The notes beneath the pieces were generated by a model. That model was not told the DNA's origin. It made no database searches and was given only the letters and a program-made list of their open reading frames with translations. A DNA stretch of 64,000 nt from Quillaja saponaria (Eukaryota; Streptophyta; Magnoliopsida; Fabales; Quillajaceae). A program made the position numbers and the translations under genes. The first letter of the stretch is position 1, and each line of letters begins with the position of its first letter. Shown piece by piece: positions 37,001 through 51,678 of the stretch. The DNA is taken from NCBI GenBank assembly GCA_029379385.1, contig CM055607.1:2790001-2854000 (forward strand). The letters run 5' to 3'.

Positions 37001-37923
37001 TAATTATAGCTGGCGCAATCTATTAAAATAGCTAAAATTTATTTTTAGTAAGATAAAATGATAATAAATTGAGCTACTTCGTGAATAATTTATGAACTAT
37101 TATTTAAAAGATCGAATCGAGTTTGATTTATTTATAAAACGAGTTTAATGATAAGAGTTTGAATTTTATTTTGAACTTGTTAAATAAATTGAGTTGAATT
37201 TAATATTTTTAAAATTTGACTCATAAATTCATGAACGGTTATTATTTATATTTAAAAAAAACATAACTTATAACTTGATTTGATGATAAATTATAGAAAT
37301 AGTTATCAAATATATATTTGGTTTAACTCTTATTCAAAACAATTTTTTTTTTGTAATTTTTTAAAAATTTTCAAGAATTCTTAACGAGCTGAGTTAGACT
37401 AGTTGATATCATCTAATTAAAATAATATTAATAAATTTTATTAAATAATAATTTATATATCAAAATAAATATAATTTTTAAAAATTAAAAAATTTCAAAT
37501 TACTAAATTATATATTAATTAACACTGAGTTATTATCCCAATTAACGTAACAAAAATTTATAAATTTTTAATTTATAAAAATTAATTAAGTGCGGGACTT
37601 GTTAAAATAAGTCAGCAGTCATTGTCATAGCAAAAGAAGCACCAATATTATTCTAATCGAAATGAAAATGGAAGCCAGTCTCTGTTGCCGTTGATAGTGG
37701 AAACTGGAAAGACTCGCAGTTAAACGATTTTCCAACCATTAAACGCATGGGAATGTAATGGCGTCCAGAAAACTTTCCACTACAAAACAAAACGACAACA
37801 GAACATCTCAGAAACACGTCAGCAACCCATAGGAGTTCAACTCCCAAGACAACTCACCTCATCAGCACAAGTCCACATCTCCAGTCTCCTCTACTCGTAA
37901 CATAACCACCTAAGTCATATTGC
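34073..37923. other. Long AT-rich intergenic region
   Basis: No gene supported. Contains an (AT)n microsatellite at about 34260-34281. The stretch 37060-37400 has motifs of the type AACGAGTTT / GAGCTGAGTT often seen in decayed plant repeats. Short minus-strand frames at 36651-36864 have no family likeness. Confidence 0.5.
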
Positions 37924-37929
37924 CACGTG
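37924..37929. promoter_or_regulatory. G-box / ABRE core CACGTG upstream of AAE3
   Basis: CACGTG in the context TGCCACGTGTTAAT, 150 bp before the AAE3 start codon. This is a canonical bZIP/bHLH site and matches the ABRE core. Function is inferred from position only. Confidence 0.45.
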
Positions 37930-38078
37930 TTAATCACAAGCTCCCATACCCCTTTCAATATCTCGCACAAAGTTTTGGCAATACTCAAATCTTACCCTCT
38001 TCTCCCCCAGTATTGATTTGATTCATTATTTGGTTTCTCATAGAAACGGAACCAGAAGAACAAACCTCTGTTAGGAAC

Positions 38079-41000
38079 ATGGAGGGGCTTACTCTCACCG
38101 GATTGTTGAATCAGGTCGCCGGACAATTTCCATCTCGGAGAGCCATCTCTGTTTCTGGAAAATTCGATCTTACTTATTCTCGCCTTCATGAGCTTATCGA
38201 ACGCGCCGCTTCTCGTTTGGTTTCCGCCGGTATCAAAACCGGCGATGTCGTCGCTCTTACTTTCCCCAACACCGTCGAGGTCCGATTGTTTTTTCTCTTC
38301 TTAATGTTTGGTCGCTTAGAAATTTATGAAAATCAAAAGAAAGTCAATTCCTCTCCTATTTTGCACTTTTCCCCTAATCACTGTTCCATCAAGGTATTTT
38401 ATTTTTTCCGATTAATTTATATATGATTTGAATTACAGTTCGTGATTTTGTTTTTGGCTGTGATTCGAGCACGAGCTACGGCGGCGCCACTTAACGCGGC
38501 TTATACCTCGGAGGAGTTTGAGTTCTATTTATCCGACTCAGGGTCAAAGCTCTTATTAACTTCCGCAGAAGGAAACCAACCGGCTCAATCGGCGGCGTCG
38601 AAGCTTAATATTCCTCACGCCACAGCCACACTTTCCGGGGTCGATGATTCCGAGCTTTCTCTCTCATTGGCTCAATCCGATTCAGACGCTAACGTTGTTT
38701 CCAAACTCGTCAATGAACCGTCTGACTTTGCACTCTTCCTCCACACATCTGGCACAACCAGCCGACCCAAAGGTGTACCGCTGACTCAGCTCAACTTAGC
38801 CTCTTCGGTACAAAACATCAAGTCCGTGTACAAACTTACCGAATCCGATTCAACCGTGATTGTCCTACCATTATTTCACGTTCATGGATTGATCGCCGGG
38901 TTACTGAGTTCCATTGGTGCCGGCGGTGCGGTGACCCTTCCAGCTGCGGGCCGTTTTTCGGCCTCAACATTTTGGTCAGACATGGTCAAATATGATGCCA
39001 CGTGGTACACCGCTGTTCCTACCATCCACCAAATTATATTGGATCGCCATCTAAGTAAACCGGAGCCCTTTTACCCGAAACTGAGATTTATTCGGAGCTG
39101 TAGCGCGTCTCTTGCGCCCACCATATTGGCTAGGCTGGAGGAGGCATTTGGAGCGCCGGTGTTGGAGGCTTATGCAATGACGGAAGCGACCCATCTTATG
39201 TCCTCGAACCCATTGCCGGAGGAAGGTCCACATAAGCCTGGGTCGGTTGGTAAACCTGTGGGTCAAGAAATGGTGATATTGGATGAGAATGGTGTGACCC
39301 AAGAGACTGAAGCTAAAGGAGAGGTGTGTATTAGGGGACCAAATGTCACTGGAGGGTACAAAAATAACCCTGAAGCTAATAAGTCTGCTTTTCTGTTTGG
39401 CTGGTTCCATACGGGTGATCTTGGGTATTTTGATTCGGATGGGTATTTGCATCTTGTGGGTCGGATTAAGGAACTTATTAATCGTGGAGGTAAAGGAGTA
39501 AACTCTCCTGTTTTTTAGCTATTCTTTTTGTTTAATTTGTTTACTCTTTCAAGTTCTAAGTGTACAAGACACTCTTACATTATGCTAACTTGGGATCCGA
39601 CTTGGATATGAGTTAATTGTTGTTTCTGACTGAAAGCTTTTTTCTCCTCTAGAAATATTTTGAAGGCCTCTTGTTTGGTTTTCGAAAAAGAATTGGTCTA
39701 ACGTGTTAATGTGATATAAGTATGAATTTTTGTAATAACTATTGTAGTTTTCTTGCTGTGATTGACACTTATTTAGTGTAAATTGTAACATATTGTTTTA
39801 AAATATTTCAAATTATAATAATTGTATTAATTTATTGCATTTTAATAATTATATTTAGGACAAAAACTCTACAACAATTTTCTTAGTTAGTTCTATAATG
39901 TGATAGAGCCCTTGGGTGACAGATTAGAATTTATGAGCAGAAATAATTGGTAGTTCATTTAAGTTTGGCAATTGATGTTATGGTACATGTCAACAAACTA
40001 CAGGCCTAAAGTATCCTGAATTGTAATAATAGCATGAAGTTAATTATATATACTATTATACCTTAAAAAGTTGTTAACATTCATCAGTAATTTCTATGGA
40101 ACTTGTCAGAAGCACACTAATTATGTTTGAGTTTCTTGTTCTATTATCAGGGGAGAAAATATCACCAATTGAAGTAGATGCAGTCCTTTTATCTCATCCA
40201 GACATTGCTCAAGCAGTTTGTTTTGGAGTACCTGATGACAAATACGGTGAAGAGGTATTTTCCTTTATTATAGTACAGAGACTCCGATATCAAAATTTAA
40301 TACAGTTTATCATCTCATTTAACCCAGTGGAATCCTAGCAAAGAAAGAATAGTCATAAAATAGATCATTCCAAGTATGTATTGGCATATGTATATGTTGC
40401 ATGCCTCGTGCCATGTGTGGTGTATACCAGAAAAATTACTCTTGTGAAAATGAGGTATTTGGCATATAATTGTTTGCAAGACCCAACCCTTTCAAGATCT
40501 TTCACTTTATCTTGTTTATTGCTGTGTTTCATCCATTTGGCAATTGAGGTCTTGAAATCCATTTCTTCTATCATCTGCCAGTCATGTTCCTTGATTACTA
40601 AACTCCTTGATTTTAAGGAACGATGACAACTTGGGTTTAATACCCAGTTGGTTCCTATTCCTACTTTCCAATAGTTTCCATATGTCATTCATTTCTTTTG
40701 CGTTTATACACCCCACCTCATTCCTAAATGTTACAATTGGATTACCTTGGAAGCCTAAATGTTACAAGAAGCCATATGACATGTTGCTTGAAGGCTCATG
40801 TTTAGTTGAACTGTTAAAAGGTAGCTGAAATGAATGTGACTTTGTTGTTGGGGTTGGGAGTGATTGATGATAAAGTTGTTGGCTACTTGACTAATGAGTT
40901 TGATATTCTCTTTTTAGATAAACTGCGCAATCATTCCTAGGGAAGGATCAAACATTGATGAGGAAGAGGTGCTAAGGTTTTGCAAGAAGAATCTCGCAGC

Positions 41001-41100
41001 ATTTAAGGTGCCGAAAAAAGTATTCATTGCTGATTCTCTACCCAAGACTGCCACAGGCAAAATTCAACGGCGCCTTGTCGCAGAGCACTTCCTTGCTTAA
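38079..41100 (+). CDS. AAE3: Acyl-activating enzyme 3, oxalate--CoA ligase type
   Basis: ATP-dependent carboxylate-CoA ligase of the ANL superfamily. Plant AAE3 makes oxalyl-CoA from oxalate, opening the route that breaks down oxalate in the cytosol. Four exons (38079-38279, 38439-39489, 40151-40254, 40918-41100, TAA) join in frame to 512 residues, matching the family (about 514). Seen in order: ATP-binding loop HTSGTTSRPKGVP (about 169), YAMTEATH, GWFHTGDLGY, hinge GRIKELINRGGEKISPIEVD, and PKTATGK with the catalytic Lys at about 500. The 1.05-kb second exon carries most of the N-domain. The closest alternative is another 4-coumarate-CoA-ligase-like enzyme; the RGGEKISP hinge and overall sequence favour AAE3. 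The end FLA is not a typical peroxisome tripeptide, so a cytosolic place is likely. It is convergent with beta-tubulin. Confidence 0.9.
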
Positions 41101-42102
41101 ATCTCAACCGCCAAGGTTTGGAAGTCTGGAGCACGAAGTACTGCCGATATCAACCTCCTATTACTTTTTGTCTGTTGCCTGTTTTGAGAGAGCACTAAGG
41201 GGGAAAGTGCCTCTATTACTGATTTTTCTTTGCCAATAAAATACAAACGAGGGGAATTCTTGATTAGTCCCGAAACTGCAGTCTAATGAACTGGATTCGT
41301 TTAATGTTTCACAATTAATAAATATCAGAATAGGCTATGTGTACTGGTTGAAATCCTGTGTTTCTCTTGGAACAGGACAAGATTTTGTATGAAAAAAGAT
41401 AGGCACAAGAAAAAGAATTCAAAAAGTGGTGTTTCTGTCTCTTCAACGTTACTCCTGTACAAGATATTTTACTGTTCTCATACTTCTGGATCATCTGCTG
41501 TCATAAAAAGTGCAAGCTAAGGCTTTCGTCTTAAATTCTCACGAGTCTCGTGACCATCTAAAGTAGCATTTTCTAAAAATAAAAAATAAAAAGAACCCTG
41601 CCTCACTGGCCATGGTGCAGCCGCAAGGGCTACAGAAACAACCCGGAAATGTCCCGTATTTTCATGGCAATAATCTGATTACTGATACACAATTAGGAAA
41701 TCACAAAGCAACTTCAGCCTTCAGGATCACAGTAAGCTTGGAACTCAAGGCTCTGCTAATCCTACTAGACCACAAGTCCTGCAACTGCATCCCGAACTTT
41801 CTGACACCAGATGGATTGAAATCATATACTAATCAACTAAAATCTATGATAAGAAAAACAGGGGTACCAACTACAAACATTGCAGCTAAATTTTCATCTA
41901 GAATATAAACCTACAAGACATTTCATGTCCGAGTATATATATGCTTTCAACCACATAACTCTAAGCTAAAATCAAAGCAAACTACACAAGCGAACAACAG
42001 AGACAATTAAACAATTCAATCCCCAAATAAGGCATTCAGGAAAAAGGGGAAAAACTTTAACACAACAGAACTGTAATGAAATAAAAAGACAACTCAAGCT
42101 AT
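41101..42102. other. Convergent 3' UTR region, AAE3 / beta-tubulin
   Basis: AATAAA at 41235-41240, about 135 bp after the AAE3 stop, is a likely polyadenylation signal for AAE3. The right part should be the tubulin 3' UTR. A plus frame at 41612-41908 lies in that UTR and has no family likeness. Confidence 0.55.
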
Positions 42103-44672
<2,570 letters not shown>

Positions 44673-45075
44673 TTTGGGCGACTGAGTTTGATGAGTGAGT
44701 CTCAGAGAGAAAAGAAGAGCGACCGAGTGGAGGGACAGAGAAACAGAGATACCGAGAGGGTTGTGTGGTAATGGGACAAAGGAATAGAGGGTTTAATAGG
44801 TAGGAGGTGACGGATCTGTGACGTCGTTAAGTGGGTCGGGAAATTGATGAAGGATGGTAGCGGTGCCGTTAGGTTTAAGTGGGAATTGCAATTTTGAAAA
44901 GCAAACTCGAAAACTTTGAATATAATTTGGCTATCATCTTCTCCATCGGGGTGTTAATTACTCAAATATGACCGTTGATTTACATAACTCCCGCGGGCCG
45001 GTGAAAATGGACGGTTAAGATCTCGTTTTATTCCCGTCGTCATTGTGACGAATCAGATGCTTCTTGTGCTCAGAA
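44673..45075. promoter_or_regulatory. Possible bidirectional promoter, tubulin / candidate small gene
   Basis: About 400 bp separate the tubulin start codon from the ATG of the candidate plus-strand gene. The region is GC-richer than most intergenic DNA here. It has a TGACGTCG site at 44819-44826 and a purine-rich leader on the plus strand (GAGAGAAAAGAAG, 44702-44720) that would be the tubulin CT-rich 5' UTR. No clear TATA box is seen for either gene. Confidence 0.4.
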
Positions 45076-46603
45076 ATGCCCTCCTGGGCAGGTTAGTGAG
45101 GTCGTGACCACGCTCCGTTTATGAGTTGTGAGGAAGACGCGCTATTGCATGTGGGTACAAGTGGGTTTTTTTGCAGGGCACGTGATTACGGGGAGCATCA
45201 TGTGAGCGCCACTTTCTTTTTCTTTTGCAGTGGCCCTTCAAGTGGAAGCCATTTTTCTGGTAATGTAAGAAAAAAAGTATTCAAGTTTTTAAGGGCGTTT
45301 AATATAATTTTAGGGCAGGAGATTTTTTTCTTATCGTTACTTAACGAATGTTAAATCTTTTCTTTAATACCTCCAAATATTTGTCCAGATTAAACTAAAA
45401 ACTGCAATGTCGTTTTATCACTTACGAAAACTTTTCTTCTACTCTATGTAAGGAATGCTGGAAACCAAAGAAAGAAAAAAGGCCTGTTGGACAAAATAGA
45501 AGCAATGAAAAGTGAGATAGATATACATAAAGTGAGTTTCCATACCTCATTGTGGAGCCTCATGTTCATCTCTCCAAGCAACCTCTCCTATGTTTTTGGT
45601 TCCCCTTTAATTAACTGGAATTGGTTTAAACTTAAATATGATCGTTCAGCTTTAGATAATTCATAAATTATTGGTACGGACAGCTTAATTGGAGATAAGT
45701 TAGGAATTTACAAAATTGGTTCTCTAAAAAATTTGGTGTGATTTGATCTTACTTGCAGAGTTATGGGATCTCCATGAAAAACTCAAAATTCATCTGTGAA
45801 GCCCATAACGAGAGACTACAGATTGAAGTGGACGTTTGTATGAACATGTCTTTTTTTTTTGGGGATAAAACAAATACATCGTTGCATCCTCATGGGACAC
45901 TTATTAATAATTACAAGTAGTTATTAATCCACATTATTAGTCACATTTTAAAATTATGTGTGCTAACTTAGTAAAATATGGAACTCATTGCCAAAAGAAA
46001 ATCTTGTTATATTTCATCATGTTGTTAGATTTTATTTCAAACTGTTTTCACTCTAATTTGAGAGGGCATAACCTTTGAATTCGAATGGCTTGTATGAACT
46101 GTATTTTTAGTTGATTAACGCGTTTTTATATTCACAAAATAATACATAATAATAATAAAGGAAAGCAAAAAAAAAAGCAGAGGCAGTGATCATAGAACCC
46201 TTCATGACAAAGCTAGAGAGTGTCAGTTCCATTATATTCTCCTTTTGTTGGATCCAATGCTCAAATTATATTAATAATCATTACAAACAGAAATTTGTAA
46301 TGATTAAAATTGTACTTAGATGCTCAGTTAAATCCTGTTCACTTGCATCTTCTAGTCTTATCATTTAGCTTATGAAATTATTTATTTGGAACCAATCCTA
46401 AATAGTTAAAATAAATTCAGAATCTAACACCTACATTCTCCTCCACTATATTTATAGGCATCGAAGATAAGTCACTTTGCAGCTATGCTGTTGCTGCCTT
46501 GCTGGCATATGAAGCAACCTTAGCATCTGGAATTGATACTGCAATGTTGCAATGTATGGAAGACTCTGTTAACTTCAATCATGGACTGAAAGGACAGAGT
46601 TAG
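45076..46603 (+). CDS. Candidate five-exon small protein, unknown family
   Basis: Exons 45076-45091, 45231-45264, 45453-45531, 45759-45837 and 46458-46603 (TAG) keep one open frame of 117 residues through four GT-AG introns. Each acceptor and donor is reasonable: donors GTTAGT, GTAAGA, GTGAGT and GTATGA; acceptors TTTTGCAG, TATGTAAG, CTTGCAG and TTTATAG. The product starts MPSWAVALQVEAIFLVMNAG. It has a basic/helical part (NQRKKKGLLDKIEAMKSEID), then ICEAHNERLQIEVDV, and a tail with AVAALLAYEATLASGIDTAM. Single exons are too short to be found by ORF length. I recognise no family. It could be a complete small gene, the C-terminal remnant of a larger gene, or a chance fit; the first coding exon is the least certain. 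It is divergent from tubulin and upstream of ADF. Confidence 0.42.
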
Positions 46604-47119
46604 AAAAATTTGCAATCTATTGGAAGTCACTTGAATTTATTAAAAATTATTGAAAAAAGTATCAGTGATTATATGTGCACTATTTATTTAAGAGGGGACT
46701 AAATACACACAGCAAAATGCTAGACGACTCCTTCTCACAATTATCCGAAATTGGACTGAAATTTAGTTAGAATTTTTCTAATTATTTGACTATGATTAAT
46801 TTGGATTTTGAGGAGAGAAAAGAAAGAAAAAAAAAAAAAAATGGAAACCAACAATGGTTTGCTCATGCAACATTCCCATTCCCATTTCCAACGTGGCAAT
46901 ATGAAGTATAAGTGGAGGACATGATCAGCCATAGAAGCTTTAGATTATTCTCAACCTTTGTTTTGTCCCTCAAAATTCTCTTTGCTCTCCGTTTTCTTCT
47001 CTGCTCTCATTGTCTTCACCAAAATAAGGATCTCTGCCTCTGTCATTCTCTCCCATTTCTCTGTTTCTTTGTTTCTTTCTCATTTCTCCACAGGTTTTGT
47101 TTCTCTTATCGTCGAAAAC

Positions 47120-48079
47120 ATGGTACGTTGTCTTTCTAACCCTGTACTTTTCTCATTATAATCAACTGCACTAATTGTGAAACTAATTGCAGGTATCCTA
47201 CAAAAATTAATTTGAGCTTTTAGATCAGAGTTTTACAAAATCCCCATTGTCTTTCTCTGTATAGTGGCAGAAATAATTTGTCCTGTGGAAATTTTTGGCT
47301 GGAACTTTTTTCATTTAAACTATTCCTGCTATATGCTAAGAAAATCCTCAACCTTGTTGAATTTGATTGAACATTGTTTAATTTGGGGACATTCTAGGTC
47401 TTTGTCCACTTGTTTTTGATTGTCATATAATGTTGGTGTCAAATGCTTCATTTAACATTGAGGGAAATAAATTAGTGTTACAGTTCTCATCCTAAACAGA
47501 TCCTCAAGTATAATACCAGATGACAGCCATGATAGAGTTTTTGTGAATATATGATGCACTTGTATTTCGTTTGTGTTCAAAAATTATGAACATTGGTGAT
47601 AGGCAAACGCCGCGTCTGGAATGGCTGTGAATGATGAATGTAAACTCAAGTTCCTGGAGCTAAAATCAAAGAGGAACTACCGTTTTATTGTGTTTAAAAT
47701 TGAGAAACAAGATGTGGTGGTGGAAAAAATTGGAAGCCGAGAAGAAACATATGAGGATTTTGCTGCATCTCTGCCTGCTGATGAGTGTCGTTATGCTGTT
47801 TTTGATTTCGATTTCACTACTAATGAAAACTGCCAGAAAAGCAAGATTTTCTTCATTGCATGGCAAGTATTCAGTTTGTTACTTTTTCTATCATAAATTG
47901 TATTGCTCCATAAAGCCACCGATCTTCATTCAATAACCTAAGCCATTATCTATCACTGCAGTGACAAATAGCAAACTTAGACTCAATTTTGGGAGGCCTG
48001 CTCTTTCATGAATATAACTCAACATTTTTGATGTCTTTGTAGGGCACCTGATACATCAAAAGTGAGAAGTAAGATGGTG

Positions 48080-48111
<32 letters not shown>

Positions 48112-48193
48112 GCTTGATGGAATTCAAGTTGAGTTGCAAGCAACAGATCCTAGTGAAATGAGCATTGACATTATAAAAGCCAGGGCACTTTAA
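47120..48193 (+). CDS. ADF: Actin-depolymerising factor (ADF/cofilin)
   Basis: Small actin-severing and monomer-binding protein of the cytosol. Three exons (47120-47122, 47603-47862, 48043-48193, TAA) give 137 residues, the normal plant ADF size. Exon 1 carries only the ATG, a known plant ADF gene layout. The start [10 protein letters not shown] includes Ser6, the usual regulatory phosphorylation site. Also present are [51 protein letters not shown] and [16 protein letters not shown], the long actin-binding helix. Intron 2 has a GC donor (GCATG|GCAAGT): only this choice restores TGG-GCA-CCT (WAP), and the nearby GT at 47867 leads to a stop. The 5' UTR (about 46930-47119) is CT-rich. A 25-C run lies in the 3' UTR region. 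Confidence 0.95.
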
Positions 48194-49333
48194 ACAGTCT
48201 CATTCCTCCTCCATCCACATATATTATCATCCTTTCCTATCAACAACATTTTGTCAGCATTTTTCATTTTTTACCTATTTGTCAAAGTGACATTTCCCCC
48301 CCCCCCCCCCCCCCCCCCCCTTTTTGCTCTTTTTGTTGTATGGTTTTATGGTTTTATTCTGTTTAAACCATTAGTTTAATGTAATATTATTACCATTTTT
48401 GTCATGCTTTTTAAAATTGTTAGGTGGCTTGTGCTCAGTTATGTTATTGTTGTATACTGTTTACACTTCTTTTGAATAGTATGCTGCAATTAAAACTCAT
48501 TCTTTACGCCACACCTAACTGTTCAAGATTTTAGATTGGATATAACAAATCCCATTCTTGGTGGCCTTCAGAACAATGCAACTAATTGTGTCATACACTT
48601 TCACGGTCTAATGTTGTTTTCGGTTCTTTATGATATGAAATCATTGACATCCTTGTTTCGACCCAAATCTTTTATTTGATAATTTTCTAATTAGTTTATT
48701 CTTAGTTGATAAGAAAAATTAATTAGATGATGATTAAGATTATCTAATTAGGTTTATATTGGTAGGTGGTAGATAAGTAAAACTAATTAGATTTGTATAG
48801 TTTTCGTAAAGTAAAAAAAAAGTTTATTTTTTGTACAAATCTTGTATAATATACACATGTAAACTTGTGAGAATTGTAGAGAGGAGAAAGGGAGATTAGT
48901 TAAACTTACATATTTATATTATATAAGATTTATCTAACAAATAAACTCAAAATTATAACTAAAGGAAAGTGAGGAAAGGATTATTTTAGCCGGACTAAAA
49001 ATAAAATCAATGTTAGAACAAGAAAAGATTAAAAAAAAAAAAAAAATCTTAATTGATGACTTTCTGTGCATCAGGAAAATGACCCACACTTTTCTATCAT
49101 CCATTCCCGAAGGATTACTCTCTTATTGGTATGAAGGAAATGGTGCATGTGTTGACCAGCTTCAATGAATCAGTTTTTGACTTTTCTTCTACAAGACGCA
49201 TAATGAACTAGTTGGCCTGTTACTGTTAGTATTAAAACCAGAGACTTCTCTAAACTCAAATGTCCCAAGGCAGACACATTTGCTTCAAGGCTTCAATTTA
49301 CAGTATCTCTGGCAATTCATTGATACACAAAAA
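48194..49333. other. ADF 3' region and LTPG promoter; source of a duplicated block
   Basis: Contains the ADF 3' UTR, a 25-C run, AT-rich spacer and the promoter of the first LTPG gene. Much of it (about 48183-48660 and 48960-49330) has a diverged second copy at about 61004-61780. Confidence 0.7.
48296..48320 (+). repeat. Poly-C tract, 25 C
   Basis: An uninterrupted run of 25 C about 100 bp after the ADF stop codon, probably in the 3' UTR. The paralogous block near 61070-61085 lacks the C run and its flanks. Exact length is uncertain in any assembly. Confidence 0.9.
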
Positions 49334-50183
49334 ATGGCATTCCAGTCCCATTTCACCAAAACAGCCCTAGCATTAGTATACATCCTAATGGTAACTTGCT
49401 GTACAGTGGTAGATTCAGCAAATGAAGCAGAGGAATGTTCAAAGCATTTGTCAGGCCTGGCAAGTTGTCTGACTTATATTTTGGGCACCTCCAAAACTCC
49501 CACATCGGATTGTTGTAGCCGTCTCAAACAGGCCCTTGATAACAATAAGAAGTGTGTGTGTCTTCTTGTTAAAGATCGTGATGATCCAAAGCTGGGCTTA
49601 AAGTATAATCTAACCCTTGCTCGGGGCATTTTCCCTGTTTGCAAAATCCCTGAAAATCCCACTCAGTGCATAGGTATACTTTGTGTGTGTTTTTTTTTTT
49701 TTTTTTTTTACCAATTTCAGTTCCAAAATTACATTTACTGTGCCAGTTTCATAACAAGTATATAACTTTTTTATTTGATTTACTTATTTTGATGGGAGCA
49801 GCACTTCTGCATTTGGATCCTAAATCACCAGAAGCTCAAACTTTTAATGAAATGGGTAAATTTTCCAATACTGGTGGCTCTAGTAGTCCTGCACCAAGTC
49901 CTACCGGTAATGATCAATTTCTCTTTTGAAGAACTTCATTTTTAGGCTTAAGGGTATTTGTGTGAACTATTGAGCATTTGTTTTTGTCAAGTTCTGTTTG
50001 TGATACTTGATAGTTTTGTAATTTTTGGCTGCAGTTGAAGGAAGCACATATACAGGAGGCACAAGCGCTGCAAAGAATGATGCCGATTGTTACGTCAAAA
50101 AAAGATGGATCGGTTTAGAAGTTTTGGTTGGAGGAATTCTGAATTTGCTTTTTCATGAGTTTCCACTTGAATTACTGATTTAA
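49334..50183 (+). CDS. GPI-anchored lipid-transfer-like protein (LTPG), copy A
   Basis: Secreted non-specific lipid-transfer-like protein, probably GPI-anchored at the cell surface; LTPGs help export wax or cutin lipids. Exons 49334-49673, 49802-49906 and 50035-50183 give 197 residues. Residues 1-29 are a signal peptide. The eight-cysteine motif is complete: Cys 35, 45, 60, 61, 74, 76, 103 and 112 (C-C-CC-CxC-C-C). Asn92 (NLT) is a glycosylation site. A Ser/Pro linker follows (GGSSSPAPSPT), then a hydrophobic C-terminus (WIGLEVLVGGILNLLF). The final HEFPLELLI comes from a one-base frame change relative to the paralogue ending LLLMSVDLNY, so the tail is altered. Three-exon structure and intron phases match the other copies. 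First and best preserved of the cluster, directly after ADF. Confidence 0.9.
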
Positions 50184-50543
50184 GATTTTTGAATGTATGA
50201 ATTTCGAATAATGTAGTTTATGTTTTGGCAACCATTTAAACAACCAGCAAGTTAGAGTGGAAAGCAATACCGACATCAGCTGTAACCCAAAGAGTTTGAA
50301 GAGATTAAAATATATAATTCAACTCAAGTACTCATGAACTGTATTAATTTAAGGATTTTGTTCCAAACATAAATAATTTAGTATCAGGACCACATCCCAC
50401 ATGACATATTGTTATATGAGAAAAAATGCAAGTCTTGAGAATTTTGTTGGTTTCTTTGTTTATAGAATTCAACGTTTTTATATTTAAAAAAGTCCTATGC
50501 GTGATGCAAATAGTCAATTAATTAGGCTTGGAAGTTGGAACTT

Positions 50544-50578
50544 AGGCAATAGGCAATAGGCAATAGGCAATAGGCAAT
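50544..50578 (+). repeat. AGGCAAT tandem repeat, five copies
   Basis: Five perfect 7-bp units, followed by TGGCAAT. It lies in the spacer between LTPG copy A and the LRR relic. The rest of 50184-50984 shows no gene. Confidence 0.9.
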
Positions 50579-50984
50579 TGGCAATTATCAGTACCACAAA
50601 TTGTAAGTCATCCATCTCCACTGATTTAGTTTCTTGTGGCAAACGAACTTTGGGGTTTTAGAAACTGACTCTGGCAAATGATAGAATCTTCAAAGTTTCA
50701 CAAAGTCTCTAATTTGACAGTTCAAAGTTTACAACTTTGAAATCTTCCTTTTGTGATCAGAAACTGATCTCTTTCCTTCACCTAGCTAGCTAGCAGGAAG
50801 CTTCTAAGCTTAGCATTGAACCATTTCACCATTAAAATGATAGTCACGTACACCTTATTCTTCATGTGGTTAAGAAACTGGACTTGTTAAAGAAAATAAC
50901 ACAACAAACTCCCCAAGACCCTGCTGCAAATCCAATTCCATTCCTATATAATAGTTTGATTACTCATCTTCATTGACATGATGG

Positions 50985-51375
50985 GAACCCTGCTGAGAAT
51001 ATTCCAGCATTGTGCAGTTTATAATCAGAGGAGCACAACAAATTAGTTCAGCATTGCATGCCAGCATAGTTAATAGCATCAAAACTCTGAAGCTGAGTGC
51101 TTGTAGGAATTACATCTGATAAGTTGTTGTAGGCCATGTTCAGGTGACTAAAAAGGACAATCCAGATAAGCCTTGGGGGATTCCACCAGAGATATGGTTT
51201 AATAGAGAGATCAAGGGATTCCAACAGTTTCATGACTCCGATACCTTTCGGTATCTCTCCGAACAGAGAATTTTGTGACAAGTTCAGGAAACGCAAAGCA
51301 GGGACCAAAAAATTTCTTAGTTGAAAGGTCTATTGTCCTTACAAATATAAGGTTGTCTTTGTATTCTCAAGCTGC
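50985..51375 (-). pseudogene. Decayed LRR receptor-like protein fragment
   Basis: Minus-strand translation shows the end of a plant LRR receptor-like protein: LRFLNLSQNSLFGEIPKGIG, KLLESLDLS, then after a frame change GGIPQGLSG, HLNMAYNNLS, and IPTSTQLQSFDAINYAG with a shifted NCT region. These are the last repeats and capping region of a Cf-type receptor-like protein. Frameshifts and in-frame stops break it, and no transmembrane part remains. It is an isolated relic in the LTPG cluster. Confidence 0.8.
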
Positions 51376-51678
51376 ATTTTATTAGCTGGAAGAAAGTTAA
51401 AATTCATAATATATCCTAGATCTGATTTAGGTAGATTAATCTGCATACTGTAATTTTGTTTTTCGAAACTGTATATAAATGGCTCATCACAGCCAAGAAA
51501 GCCCTATCTCACACACAAATTTGTGAGAATATTGATCCTTGCATTGTTGGCTTAGAGATATCTCCTAAAGGCACTTTTTTCTCTAGTAATTTTCTTCCAA
51601 AAGTTGGATGTAGTTACTTTGTAGAAACAATAATATATAATTACTAGTCAATTTATAGTTTTCATTAACTAATATTGT

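Noticed and set aside
39051..39452. 133-codon minus-strand frame in AAE3
   Set aside because: Antisense shadow of AAE3 exon 2; the plus strand is clearly coding.
45121..45354. 77-codon plus frame starting MSCEEDALLHV
   Set aside because: Starts in an intron of the candidate small gene and has no family likeness; the spliced frame fits better.
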